Positions 23,239 to 31,401 are shown, counted from the stretch's first letter. The stretch: 43,092 nucleotides of DNA from JBOGIG01 sp050742455 (GCA_050742455.1 JBOGIG010000085.1:1-43092), one strand, 5' to 3'. The notes: generated by a model not told the origin, from the sequence alone. Translations and numbers: made by a program.

Positions 23239-23959
23239 TCCGGCCCCGCCGGCTGCCGGTCGGGTGGCTGCCGGTCGGGTGGCTGCCGGTCGGGTGGCTC
23301 ACCACGGTTCCCTGTCCTCGCCCCGGGGTTGGATCGAGCGCTTCGACCGCACCGAGCGGGTGGCCCACTGGGTTACTGCCGTGCTCTTCATCGTGTTGAT
23401 GCTGACGGCGGCCCCGCTTTACATCGGGTCCATCTCAGCCCTTATCGGACGTCGGGAATTAATGCGGGAGATTCATGTCTATGCCGGTTTGGCCCTGCCG
23501 GTTCCCATCTTGGTGGCGGTGGCGGGGAGGCGTTGGGGACGCCGCATCCGACGCGACCTGTCCCGCATAAACCGGTGGGACGCCGATGACCGCCGGTGGC
23601 TCCGCTCGTGGGGACGGGACGTGTCGGTCTCTTCGGGCAAGTTCAATGCCGGCCAGAAGCTCAATACCGCATTCGTGGGTGGGGTCATCGTGGTGATGCT
23701 GGCCACTGGGATCATTATGCGGTGGTTCGGTCCCTTCCCCCTGGCGTGGCGGACTGGGGCGACCTTTGTCCACGACTGGGTGGCAACCATCTTCGTCATC
23801 ACCTTCGTGGGGCACGTGCTGTATGCCCTGTCCGACCGCCAAGCAATGCGGGCGATCAGCACCGGTCGGGTCGGTCGCTCCTGGGCACTCCAACATGCCC
23901 CCAAGTGGCTCGAAGAGGAGGAGGCGTCCCCTGATCCGGCGCCCTCCGGTCCGGATTAG
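23189..23959 (+). CDS. Cytochrome b561-type membrane subunit
   Basis: This 256-residue protein has four helices and heme-ligand His candidates in ERVAHWVTAVLF, MREIHVYAGLALP and FVHDWVATIFVITFVGHVLYA, as in FdnI/HyaC-type di-heme b cytochromes. It would carry electrons between quinol and the overlapping Mo protein. This replaces the usual YedZ partner, which belongs to a different family. The N-terminus has a perfect 5-residue repeat (AAGRV three times). The TAG stop overlaps the TAA of the convergent dGTPase gene by four bases. Confidence 0.85.
   Translation: MPGSGTPTAEVTDLPADPAPPAAGRVAAGRVAAGRVAHHGSLSSPRGWIERFDRTERVAHWVTAVLFIVLMLTAAPLYIGSISALIGRRELMREIHVYAGLALPVPILVAVAGRRWGRRIRRDLSRINRWDADDRRWLRSWGRDVSVSSGKFNAGQKLNTAFVGGVIVVMLATGIIMRWFGPFPLAWRTGATFVHDWVATIFVITFVGHVLYALSDRQAMRAISTGRVGRSWALQHAPKWLEEEEASPDPAPSGPD
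23251..23295 (+). repeat. 15-bp perfect tandem repeat, three copies
   Basis: GGCTGCCGGTCGGGT is repeated three times without a mismatch and encodes the repeated Ala/Gly/Arg/Val segment near the N-terminus of the cytochrome b protein. Perfect identity suggests a recent expansion. Confidence 0.85.
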
Positions 23960-25206
23960 AAGCCGGCGTCGTCGGCCAGTCGGGCCCGATCCCACCCCAG
24001 CCGGCTCACTGCCATGCGGAATGCGTAACGGTCGGTCATTCCCGCCACGTAGGTAACGGCACGTTCCAAGGCGGCCTGGCCGCCGGCGGGAGGGAGCGGA
24101 TCCGCTTCCCGGTTGGCACTCGCTGGTTCCGAGTCAGGGACCAGACCTGGCCGGTCGGCCAGGTGTTCGACCAAAGCCCGCAGGACCTCCACTACCTGTC
24201 GACCCTGGGCCAGCGCAGCGGGGCGCATGTAAATGTGCTCGTAGTTGAACGACCTAAAGGCAGCCAACGCCTCGGCCCGGTCCTGGGTCATGCCGACGAT
24301 GCCGGTCGTCATGATCGCTGCCACCACCCCCCCGATGAAGGCGTCGAGCTGGTCACCCCGTCTCGATCCGGCCATGTCCTTGACCTGGCTGGGCAAGAGG
24401 GACGGATTGGTGATCCCGGCCCTGACCGCGTCCTCGAAGTCGTGACACACGTAGGCAATGCGATCGGCCCAGGACACCACCTCGGCTTCCATGGTCGAGG
24501 GAGCAGGACGGGACCAGGAGTGGTTCCGGATCCCGTCGGCCGTCTGGGAGCACAGGTTCAATGGGGTCAACACGACGTCCGCCCCCCACACGGCATGGTC
24601 GTAACCACCCTTGACGTAAGGCGAAAAGGCCTCCTCACTGGCGTGACCGCCCGGACCGTGACCACAGTCGTGACCGAGGGCAATGGCCTCGGTCAGGGCC
24701 ACGTTCAGTCGGCAGGCCTGGGCGATGGCGCTGGCCACTTGGGTGACCTCTAGCGCATGGGTCAACCTGGTGCGCTGGTGATCGTCGGGAACCACGAAAA
24801 CCTGGGTCTTGCCTGCCAGCCGTCGAAAGGCGCTGGCGTGAAGTATCCGGTCCCGGTCACGCTCGAAGCAGGTACGAACCGGGTCGGGCGGCTCGGCTAT
24901 CGAACGATCCCCTGCCCCGATTGACAGGGTGGCTCCGGGTCCCAGAACCACCTGCTCGAGGTCCTCTCTGGCTCGCCGATCAAGGCAGCTGCGAGCTCGG
25001 ATTACCTCTGCCTCTGGACCGTTGGGTACTCCTGGACCGTTGGCGAGGTCCCCGTCGGTTGGGCCGGGAGCAGGGGAATGGGCCAGGCGGATCGGGCCGG
25101 CGGGATGACCGTGCATGGTCGAGGCCCAGCGCCGAGCCGGTTGGTCCTCGCCACCGGCCTGTTCGGTTGGGTGGATGGGTGCCGTGGCCACTGCAGCATT
25201 GTGCAC
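23956..25206 (-). CDS. dgt: Deoxyguanosinetriphosphate triphosphohydrolase-like protein
   Basis: This protein of up to 416 residues has an HD domain that hydrolyses dNTPs to nucleoside and triphosphate. The motifs are FRRLAGKTQVF, RTRLTHALEVTQVA (first metal His), ALGHDCGHGPGGHASE (HD), GIRNHSW and EAEVVSWADRIAYVCHDFED. The first 70 residues are a Pro/Gly-rich extension before the domain, so the real start may be later than the GTG at 25206, for example an ATG at 25116. The neighbour DUF3107 gene is divergent. Confidence 0.9.
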   Translation of the reverse strand: MHNAAVATAPIHPTEQAGGEDQPARRWASTMHGHPAGPIRLAHSPAPGPTDGDLANGPGVPNGPEAEVIRARSCLDRRAREDLEQVVLGPGATLSIGAGDRSIAEPPDPVRTCFERDRDRILHASAFRRLAGKTQVFVVPDDHQRTRLTHALEVTQVASAIAQACRLNVALTEAIALGHDCGHGPGGHASEEAFSPYVKGGYDHAVWGADVVLTPLNLCSQTADGIRNHSWSRPAPSTMEAEVVSWADRIAYVCHDFEDAVRAGITNPSLLPSQVKDMAGSRRGDQLDAFIGGVVAAIMTTGIVGMTQDRAEALAAFRSFNYEHIYMRPAALAQGRQVVEVLRALVEHLADRPGLVPDSEPASANREADPLPPAGGQAALERAVTYVAGMTDRYAFRMAVSRLGWDRARLADDAGF

Positions 25207-25232
25207 CGGCCGTGTGACAGTGTGGCGCCGCC

Positions 25233-25262
25233 TACGATGGCAATGGCCCGACTACTAGGAGC
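25233..25262 (+). promoter_or_regulatory. -10 element and ribosome binding site of the DUF3107 gene
   Basis: TACGAT (25233-25238) is a plausible -10 hexamer, and AGGAG lies seven bases before the GTG at 25269. This unit therefore has a short leader, unlike many others here. No convincing -35 is seen. Confidence 0.4.
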
Positions 25263-25268
25263 GACCGC

Positions 25269-25505
25269 GTGGAAGTACGGATAGGGATCACTCAAACCCC
25301 CAAGGAGATCGAAGTGGATCTGGCTGAGGGTATCGACCACGATCAGCTCTCCGCCGAGGTGGAAGCTACCTTGGCCAACAGCGAGGGAGTCCTGTGGCTG
25401 ACCGACCGCAAGGGCCGCCGGGTGGGCGTGCCGTGTTCGAAGGTGGCTTACGTGGAGATCGGTGCGGTCAGCGAGAATCGCCGAGTGGGCTTCGGCGCCA
25501 ACTGA
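25269..25505 (+). CDS. DUF3107 protein
   Basis: This 78-residue protein matches the actinobacterial DUF3107 family (M. tuberculosis TB9.4): it begins VRIGITQTPKEIEVDL, has GVLWLTDRKGRRVGVP in the middle and ends NRRVGFG. It is soluble and predicted to form a small alpha/beta fold with no known enzymatic motif. Its role is unknown. It starts with a GTG after AGGAG and leads a run of same-strand genes (two ArsA-like ATPases, methyltransferase, PHP protein, pdtaS). Confidence 0.85.
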   Translation: MEVRIGITQTPKEIEVDLAEGIDHDQLSAEVEATLANSEGVLWLTDRKGRRVGVPCSKVAYVEIGAVSENRRVGFGAN

Positions 25506-25538
25506 GGACCGGCATGGCCAGGTGGGTCGTGAGCTGAC

Positions 25539-26573
25539 ATGGGCGGCGCGGCCGCCAAGAGGCCAACGGGGAGCACCGGGACCAACCCGAGCACAGTCCC
25601 TCGCATCGATCGGAAGACGGATCGCCTGCCAGGACTGTTGGATCGACGCCTGCTCTTCGTCACCGGCAAAGGAGGCGTGGGCAAGACCACGGTGGCCTCG
25701 GCTATCGCCCTGACCGCGGCCCAGCACGGACTGCGTACTCTTCTGTGCGAAACCGATCCCAAGGGTGACGTGGCCTCCGCCTTCGAGACCGGACCAACCA
25801 CCTTCGCCCATCGTGAGATCGCCCCCGATCTGTTCGCTATGTCAATGAACACCGAGGAATCGCTGAAGGAATATCTCCGCCTCAATCTCCGCCTGCCCCT
25901 GGTGTCCAAACTTGGGCCCTTGGCCCGGGCTTTTGACTTCGTGGCCAACGCCGCTCCCGGTGTCAAGGAGTTGCTTATCGTCGGCAAGCTGTGCTGGGAG
26001 GTGAGGGAGGGCCGGTTCGATCTTGTGGTGGTGGATGCCTCCGCCACCGGACACATCGTCGGGCAGTTGGCGGCTCCGGAGGCGATCAACGAGTTGGTCA
26101 AGGTGGGCCTGATCCGGACCCAGACCACCTGGATGCTCGACATTCTGGCCGATCGGGCTACCACCGGTCTATGCATCGTGGCTACTCCCGAGGAGATGCC
26201 GGTGGTGGAGACTATCGACCTGGCCGGACGCCTCGGCTCCGAGACCAAGGTCCACCTGGCCGCGGTGATGGTGAACCGGGTACTGCCCGAACTGTTCGGC
26301 CGTGGCGAAGAAGCGGTGTTCGAGGCCCTCGAAAAGCCGGCCGTGTTAAAGGCTCTGTCGCAGGCGAGCGGGGGAGATGTCGGCCCGATCCTGGCGGCGG
26401 CTCGACTGGCCGTGACCATGCGGCGTACCCGGGCCGGACACATGGAGCGCCTCCGGGCGGGAATCCACGAGGACGTGCCCATGCTGTACCTACCCTTCCT
26501 CTTCTCCCGGATCCACGGCATGCGCACCACTCGCCAGATGGCCCAGGCACTGGCCGCAGAGTTGGGCTACTAG
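25539..26573 (+). CDS. ArsA/Get3-like ATPase, first of a pair (BagA-like)
   Basis: This 344-residue protein has the deviant Walker A FVTGKGGVGKTTVASA at residues 41-55, including the signature Lys (GKGGVGKT), a switch I DPKGDVASAF and DLVVVDASATGHIVG. It belongs to the anion-transporting ATPase family but lacks arsenite-binding Cys patterns. With the next gene it matches the layout of mycobacterial Rv3679/Rv3680, a heteromeric Get3-like complex linked to glycerol and nitric oxide stress. The first 30 residues are a Gly/Thr/Pro-rich extension. Confidence 0.87.
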   Translation: MGGAAAKRPTGSTGTNPSTVPRIDRKTDRLPGLLDRRLLFVTGKGGVGKTTVASAIALTAAQHGLRTLLCETDPKGDVASAFETGPTTFAHREIAPDLFAMSMNTEESLKEYLRLNLRLPLVSKLGPLARAFDFVANAAPGVKELLIVGKLCWEVREGRFDLVVVDASATGHIVGQLAAPEAINELVKVGLIRTQTTWMLDILADRATTGLCIVATPEEMPVVETIDLAGRLGSETKVHLAAVMVNRVLPELFGRGEEAVFEALEKPAVLKALSQASGGDVGPILAAARLAVTMRRTRAGHMERLRAGIHEDVPMLYLPFLFSRIHGMRTTRQMAQALAAELGY

Positions 26574-26592
26574 GCATGGCGGTGAATTAGAT

Positions 26593-27795
26593 ATGGCGGG
26601 AAAGCCGACCCGGGCAGCCGGTGCGGCATCCCTCGACGAACTGCTGGCGGCCAAGGAGATCGCCATTGCCTGCGGGTCAGGGGGAGTGGGCAAGACCACG
26701 ACAGCGGCAGCGGCAGCGGCGATGGCGGCTACCCACCACGGGGGCAAGGTACTGGTCCTGACCGTCGACCCGGCTCGCCGGCTGGCCGACGCCCTGGGGT
26801 TGGGGGCTCTGGGCAACGCCGAGACCCGGGTACCTGACGAGACCTTCAGGGCTGCCGGTCTGAAGCCCCGCGGCGAGCTTTGGGCGGCCATGCTGGACAC
26901 CAAGAAATCGTGGGACGACCTCGTTCGACTCCACGCCCCCGACGACAAGACCGCGGCCGAGATCCTGGCCAACCCGCTCTACACCAACATCACCTCTCGA
27001 TTCGTGCAGAGCCACGACTACATAGCCATGGAGCGCTTGTACGAAATACACACCGGCGGGGACTACGACTTGATTGTGGTCGACACGCCGCCCTCCCGCA
27101 ATGCTCTCGACTTTCTCGAAGCGCCGGAACGCATGGCCGACTTTTTCTCAAGCCGCCTGTTGCGTTGGCTCATCGTTCCCTACCGGTCCCGATTCGTGAG
27201 CCTGGCCTCGCGCCCGTTCTACCAGGTGGCCGACCGGTTGCTCGGCTCGCAGTTCCTCCAGGACATCGCCGAGTTCTTTATGCTCTTCCAAACCATGTAC
27301 GCCGGCTTCGTGGAGCGGGCCGAGGCTGTTTCCCGACTGCTGCACGACCGGCGCACCACGTTCATGGTCATTTCCACCCTGGAGGCGGCTCCACTTCGCG
27401 AGGCCGAGTTCTTCATCGGAGCCTTGGCCGACAAGAAGTTCCATCTCGGTGCGGTGGTGCTCAACAAGGTCTTGCCCGAGTACCTTCGTTCGCCGGGCTC
27501 CTCGACCCTGGCCTCGACCCTGGCTGGTAGTTCTTCTGAATTGGCCGAGAAGATAGCCCCCCGCCTGGGGTCCAAGTTGAACCAGGTCGACCAGGTGGCC
27601 CGAGTGCTGAACGAGGTGGCCGAGAGCTACCTGAACTTCGAGATGGTCGCCCGTCGGGAGGCCGAGCAGCAGTCCGAGCTGGCTGTGGGCACCGAAGTGG
27701 TGGCCACCGTTCCCGCTTTTGAGACAGACATTTTTGACCTAGGTGGCCTGGCCAGGCTGGGCGCCCACATTTGGAGTGAAAGGACCCAGACATGA
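26593..27795 (+). CDS. ArsA/Get3-like ATPase, second of a pair (BagB-like)
   Basis: This 400-residue protein has the P-loop IACGSGGVGKTTTAAA at residues 25-40. Here the signature Lys of the deviant Walker A is Ser, while the second Lys is kept. Switch residues are in TVDPARRLADALG and DLIVVDTPPSRNALDF. A long helical insert (FFSSRLLRWLIVPYRSRF and beyond) could bind a hydrophobic client, as in Get3. It lies 19 bp after the first ATPase gene and overlaps the methyltransferase gene by four bases. Confidence 0.87.
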   Translation: MAGKPTRAAGAASLDELLAAKEIAIACGSGGVGKTTTAAAAAAMAATHHGGKVLVLTVDPARRLADALGLGALGNAETRVPDETFRAAGLKPRGELWAAMLDTKKSWDDLVRLHAPDDKTAAEILANPLYTNITSRFVQSHDYIAMERLYEIHTGGDYDLIVVDTPPSRNALDFLEAPERMADFFSSRLLRWLIVPYRSRFVSLASRPFYQVADRLLGSQFLQDIAEFFMLFQTMYAGFVERAEAVSRLLHDRRTTFMVISTLEAAPLREAEFFIGALADKKFHLGAVVLNKVLPEYLRSPGSSTLASTLAGSSSELAEKIAPRLGSKLNQVDQVARVLNEVAESYLNFEMVARREAEQQSELAVGTEVVATVPAFETDIFDLGGLARLGAHIWSERTQT

Positions 27796-28433
27796 CCGCC
27801 ATTGTTCGCCCTGACATCGAGGCCTATGCGCAGGATCACTCGGCGCCACCACCCCCCCATCTGGTGGCCCTGGCCCAGGAGACCCGAGACGCCCTGAGTG
27901 CTCCGGGGATGATGGTGGGGGCCTTGGAGGGCCGCTTCTTGGAGATGTTGGTCTTTTCCCTCAAGGCCCGGCGGGTGCTGGAGATCGGTACTTTCAGCGG
28001 GTACTCTGCCCTGTCCATGGCGGCCGGCATGGCCCCCGAGGGACGCATCATCACCTGTGAGATCAGCGACGTCCACGCCGAAGTGGCTCGCCGGCACATT
28101 GCCGCCAGCCCGTACTCTGAGATGATCGAGGTGCGGGTTGGTCCGGCCATGGACACGGTGAGGTTGCTGGAGGGTCAGTTCGACTTCGTTTTCATCGACG
28201 CCGACAAGGGTTCATACCTTGACTACTACGAGTCGGTGCTGCCCAAGCTGGCTGACGGCGGGCTGGTGGCGATCGACAACACCTTGTGGTCTGGAGCGGT
28301 ACTCGACGACCCCGAAGGCAGCGCCGACACCATCGCCATCCGGACCTTCAACGACCACCTGGTCGCCGATCGGAGGGTGAGTTGCGTCCAGCTCACGGTA
28401 CGAGACGGGGTAACCCTGGTCAGACGCAATTGA
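27792..28433 (+). CDS. SAM-dependent O-methyltransferase (COMT-like)
   Basis: This 213-residue class I methyltransferase has the SAM motif LEIGTFSGYSALSMAAG, the acidic ribose-binding region ITCEISDVHAEVARRH and the metal-binding FVFIDADKGSYLDYYE, DNTLWSGAV, as in caffeoyl-CoA/catechol O-methyltransferases. It needs a divalent metal and an aromatic diol substrate that cannot be inferred. The ATG overlaps the stop of the ATPase gene, and its stop overlaps the PHP gene (TGATG), so it is tightly coupled. Confidence 0.9.
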   Translation: MTAIVRPDIEAYAQDHSAPPPPHLVALAQETRDALSAPGMMVGALEGRFLEMLVFSLKARRVLEIGTFSGYSALSMAAGMAPEGRIITCEISDVHAEVARRHIAASPYSEMIEVRVGPAMDTVRLLEGQFDFVFIDADKGSYLDYYESVLPKLADGGLVAIDNTLWSGAVLDDPEGSADTIAIRTFNDHLVADRRVSCVQLTVRDGVTLVRRN

Positions 28434-29326
28434 TGATCGACTACCACCTCCACCTGTGGCCTCACGGCCGACCCGACCACGCTCCGAGCGTCGAGGAGCT
28501 GGAGGACTACTGCCGTCGGGCCGAGGCACGGGGCGTGAGCCAGATTGCCCTGACCGAGCACCTCTTTCGCTTCGGCCAGGCCGATCGGATCTTGGGCGGG
28601 TTCTGGAATGACCTGGATCGCCCCGATCCGCGCCTCGGCCCGGTAATGGCCCGTTACTGGGCTGATCACGCCCGGGCCGACCTCGACCTGTACGTGTCCA
28701 CCGTGCTCGAAGCCAAGGCCGCTGGATTGCCGGTGGTGCTCGGTCTGGAGGTCGACTACTACCAGGACCGCATGGATCAAGTGGCCGGCTTGCTGGCCGA
28801 TTACCCCTTCGACGTTCTGTTGGGTTCGGTTCACTGGATCGGAGACTGGCTGTTCGACTACTTACAGGACGACGCCTGCATGGCCGAATGGGGATTGCGG
28901 GACATCGAGGAAGTGTGGGACAGCTACACCAGCGCCGTGGAGGAACTGGCGGCGTCGGGAGCCTGTGACGTGTTGGCTCATCCGGATGTCATCAAGGTGG
29001 CAGGCCATCGGCCCGGCGTGCCTGGCGAGTTCCATGACCGCATAGCTGAAGCGGCGGCCCAAAGCGGAATGGCGGCCGAGGTGTCCTCTGCCGGGTGGCG
29101 CAAGCCGGCGGGCGAGTCTTACCCCGCTCCCGGCCTCCTCGATGCCTTCCGCGCCCGCTCGGTACCGATAACCACGGCTTCGGACTCCCACGGCCCTGAG
29201 CACGTGGCCTATCGATGCGCCGACTTGAGAGCGATGGTGACGGCGGCGGGGTACACCAGCTTGAGAACCTTTGAGGCCCGGACGGCCCATGATGTAGACC
29301 TCGCAACGGCGGGATCTGCATCGTGA
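28433..29326 (+). CDS. PHP-domain hydrolase (histidinol-phosphatase-like)
   Basis: This 297-residue protein has the PHP metal-site motifs: MIDYHLHLWPHG at the very start (HxH), ALTEHLFRFG, LGLEVDYY, LLGSVHWIG, DVLAHPDVIKVAG and the C-terminal ITTASDSHGPEH. The order fits HisK/HisJ-type phosphatases that split phosphate from histidinol phosphate, but relatives act on other phosphoesters. No other histidine genes are near. The ATG overlaps the methyltransferase stop by one base. Confidence 0.87.
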   Translation: MIDYHLHLWPHGRPDHAPSVEELEDYCRRAEARGVSQIALTEHLFRFGQADRILGGFWNDLDRPDPRLGPVMARYWADHARADLDLYVSTVLEAKAAGLPVVLGLEVDYYQDRMDQVAGLLADYPFDVLLGSVHWIGDWLFDYLQDDACMAEWGLRDIEEVWDSYTSAVEELAASGACDVLAHPDVIKVAGHRPGVPGEFHDRIAEAAAQSGMAAEVSSAGWRKPAGESYPAPGLLDAFRARSVPITTASDSHGPEHVAYRCADLRAMVTAAGYTSLRTFEARTAHDVDLATAGSAS

Positions 29327-29384
29327 CCGGGCCGAGCCGGCCGTGGATCGGGCTGGACAGAACGAGAAAAGGATCAATCTGACG

Positions 29385-30914
29385 ATGATGGGGCCGACCG
29401 AGCTGGCGGTGGAGTACACCGACCTGGACCCGGCGGACCTGCATCATCTGCAAAGGCTCATGGGTTCGTGGGGGATGCTGGCCGACCTGTCCTTTTCCGA
29501 TCTGTTGCTGCTGGTGCCGACGTCGCACAGCCACGGATCCAGCTTCGTGGTTCTGGGCCAGATGCGGCCCTCCACCGGCCAGACCCTGCACCGCGACGAC
29601 CTGGTGGGGCAACTCCTCAGCGAGTCGGCCCGTCCCCTGGTGGCCCGGGCCTGGGAACTGGGCCAGATAGTGGTGGGGGAGAGAACCGTTTCGATTGGCA
29701 CCGAGTCGCCAGGCGCCACGGTCCGGGGTGAGCGGGCCCAGGTGGAGTGCATACCGCTACGTTGGCAGGCGCGGCCTCTGGGCATTGTCTCGCGCGAGTC
29801 GCCTCTGGCCGTGGGACGCCGACCCGGCGAGCTGGAGCGCATCTATGTAGACCTGTTCTCCCGATTTGCCTCGATGATTTCCGAAGGACTGTTTCCTTTC
29901 GAACAGGACGAGGCCGCCAGCGAGGAGGCCCTACGGGTGGGCGACGGGGTCCTCGTCCTCGATGCCGGCCAGCGTGTCTCGTACGCCTCGCCCAATGCTG
30001 TCAACGCCCTTCACCGTATGGGGGTGAACACCAATGCCACGGGCCTGCGGCTCGATGAGCTGGGTGTCGAGGTGGGGGGGTTAGAGCGATCGTTCATCGA
30101 GGGGCTTCCCGTCATCGAGGAAATCGAGCGTCGTCTGGACGTGATCGTGGTGATCCGCTGCATCCCCCTCTTGGCCGGTGGCCGGACAACCGGGGCGCTG
30201 GTAGTGATGCGGGATGTGACCGATCTGCGTCGTCGTGATCGGCTGTTGCTGACCAAGGACGCCACCATCCGCGAGGTGCATCACCGTGTCAAGAACAACC
30301 TGCAGACCATATCGTCCTTGCTCAGCCTGCAGGCCCGCCGGCTCGATCCCGGGGAGGGGCGCACGGCCCTGCGCGAGGCAGAGCGGCGCATACGGTCCAT
30401 CGCCGTGGTCCATGAGATCCTTTCGCGCGAAACGGGCGACCAGGTGCCATTTGACGACGCCGTTGATTCGTTGGTGCGAATGGCCAGGGACGCCGTGGTC
30501 TCTACCCGGCCGGTCACATTTCAAGTGATCGGCGATGCCGGCGAATTGCCTGCCGATCTGGCGACGCCGCTGGCGGTGGTATTAGCCGAACTGCTTCAAA
30601 ATGCCGTGGAGCACGCCTTTGGTGGAGGGGCCTTGGACAGCGAAGTCTCCGACCTCGGGGCTTTGGGCCACGATGTGGGTCGGCCTGATCCCGGCATGGT
30701 GGTTGTCAGCCTGGACAATGACGGGCACGATCTGACGGTGATGGTGAGGGACAATGGTCAGGGCTTTCCCGAGGGGTTTTCGGTTCAGGATACGTTCAGC
30801 CTGGGGCTGTCCATCGTTCGCGGTCTGGTCGCGGGACAGATGTCGGGCCGTATCAGCGTTCGCAACGACAATGGTGCCGTCGTGGAGCTGGTCGTCCCGG
30901 TGGCGCCCGTTTGA
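29385..30914 (+). CDS. pdtaS: Sensor histidine kinase PdtaS
   Basis: This 509-residue cytosolic kinase has an N-terminal GAF domain (HHLQRLMGSWGMLADLSF through LFSRFASMISEG), a PAS domain (DGVLVLDAGQRVSYASPNA), a HisKA_2 box with the phospho-His in REVHHRVKNNLQTISSLLSL and a HATPase with ELLQNAVEHAF and DNGQGFP. It matches actinobacterial PdtaS, which phosphorylates the RNA-binding anti-terminator PdtaR; no pdtaR gene is in the window. The ATG at 29385 fits the family N-terminus; a GTG at 29343 is also open. It converges on whiB1, as in mycobacteria. Confidence 0.9.
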   Translation: MMGPTELAVEYTDLDPADLHHLQRLMGSWGMLADLSFSDLLLLVPTSHSHGSSFVVLGQMRPSTGQTLHRDDLVGQLLSESARPLVARAWELGQIVVGERTVSIGTESPGATVRGERAQVECIPLRWQARPLGIVSRESPLAVGRRPGELERIYVDLFSRFASMISEGLFPFEQDEAASEEALRVGDGVLVLDAGQRVSYASPNAVNALHRMGVNTNATGLRLDELGVEVGGLERSFIEGLPVIEEIERRLDVIVVIRCIPLLAGGRTTGALVVMRDVTDLRRRDRLLLTKDATIREVHHRVKNNLQTISSLLSLQARRLDPGEGRTALREAERRIRSIAVVHEILSRETGDQVPFDDAVDSLVRMARDAVVSTRPVTFQVIGDAGELPADLATPLAVVLAELLQNAVEHAFGGGALDSEVSDLGALGHDVGRPDPGMVVVSLDNDGHDLTVMVRDNGQGFPEGFSVQDTFSLGLSIVRGLVAGQMSGRISVRNDNGAVVELVVPVAPV

Positions 30915-30920
30915 ATCGGA

Positions 30921-30980
30921 GGCTGGCGGGCTAGGAGGCGCGAGGCTGGCGGGCTAGGAGGCGCGGCGCTGGCGGGCTAG
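30921..30980. repeat. 23-bp tandem repeat duplicating the end of whiB1
   Basis: A 23-bp unit (30921-30943, 30944-30966, partial 30967-30980) covers the last codons and stop of whiB1 and continues beyond. Read on the minus strand each copy carries LARQ(R/P)RAS followed by TAG, but the unit is not a multiple of three, so copies after the stop are out of frame with the gene. Confidence 0.8.
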
Positions 30981-31244
30981 CCAGCTCTTGCGCAGTTTGC
31001 GGCGCTCCTCTTCGGAGGTTCCCCCCCAAACGCCTGACTCCTGGTTGGTGGCGAGGGCGAACTCTAGGCACGGTGCCTGGGCGTCGCAGGCATTGCACAC
31101 ATATTTGGCCTCGGCTATCTGCTCCAGCGCCAGGCCGGTCGATCCCACAGGGAAAAACAAGTCAGGGTCGGTGTCGCGGCAAGCGGCCATCGTACGCCAG
31201 TCATCAGTGTCCCACTCGATCGAGCGGTTCCAGGTCAAGGCCAC
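30954..31244 (-). CDS. whiB1: WhiB1-like Fe-S transcription factor
   Basis: This 96-residue Wbl protein has the four cluster Cys at 22, 50, 53 and 59 (AACRDTDPDLFFPVG, YVCNACDAQAPCLEFAL), the GVWGG turn at 71-75 and a basic C-terminus (RRKLRKSWLARQRR) for DNA binding. FFPVGSTG and QIAEAK are typical of WhiB1, which binds nitric oxide and the sigma factor SigA and is essential in M. tuberculosis. The GTG at 31244 follows AGGAGG. Its neighbours, pdtaS and a YegS-like kinase, are those of mycobacterial whiB1. A CRP-type site lies upstream. Confidence 0.93.
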   Translation of the reverse strand: MALTWNRSIEWDTDDWRTMAACRDTDPDLFFPVGSTGLALEQIAEAKYVCNACDAQAPCLEFALATNQESGVWGGTSEEERRKLRKSWLARQRRAS

Positions 31245-31270
31245 GTCGCCTCCTAGGCGGTCTTGCTGTT

Positions 31271-31286
31271 TGTGATTTCATTCACA
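31271..31286. promoter_or_regulatory. Perfect CRP-type binding site upstream of whiB1
   Basis: TGTGATTTCATTCACA is a perfect match to the cAMP receptor protein consensus TGTGA-(6)-TCACA. It lies 27 bp before the whiB1 start codon and about 40 bp downstream of the predicted transcription start. M. tuberculosis whiB1 is known to be controlled by CRP (Rv3676), so the site is probably functional. Position within the leader would favour repression. Confidence 0.75.
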
Positions 31287-31332
31287 TGGGGTGTTGCAAA
31301 CACACGCCAGCAGAAATTTGTGAGTATTTAGA

Positions 31333-31361
31333 ATCATACTCTCTGCGATGCTCGTTTGCAA
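31333..31361 (-). promoter_or_regulatory. whiB1 promoter
   Basis: On the minus strand TTGCAA (31361-31356) and TATGAT (31338-31333) are separated by exactly 17 bases, a good housekeeping sigma-factor promoter. Transcription would start near 31326 and give a leader of about 80 bases containing the CRP-type site. The region 31260-31400 is visibly less GC-rich than the rest of the window. Confidence 0.65.
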
Positions 31362-31401
31362 GGGGTCACTACCCGAGATTCTGTCACCCAAAACCAGATT
31401 T

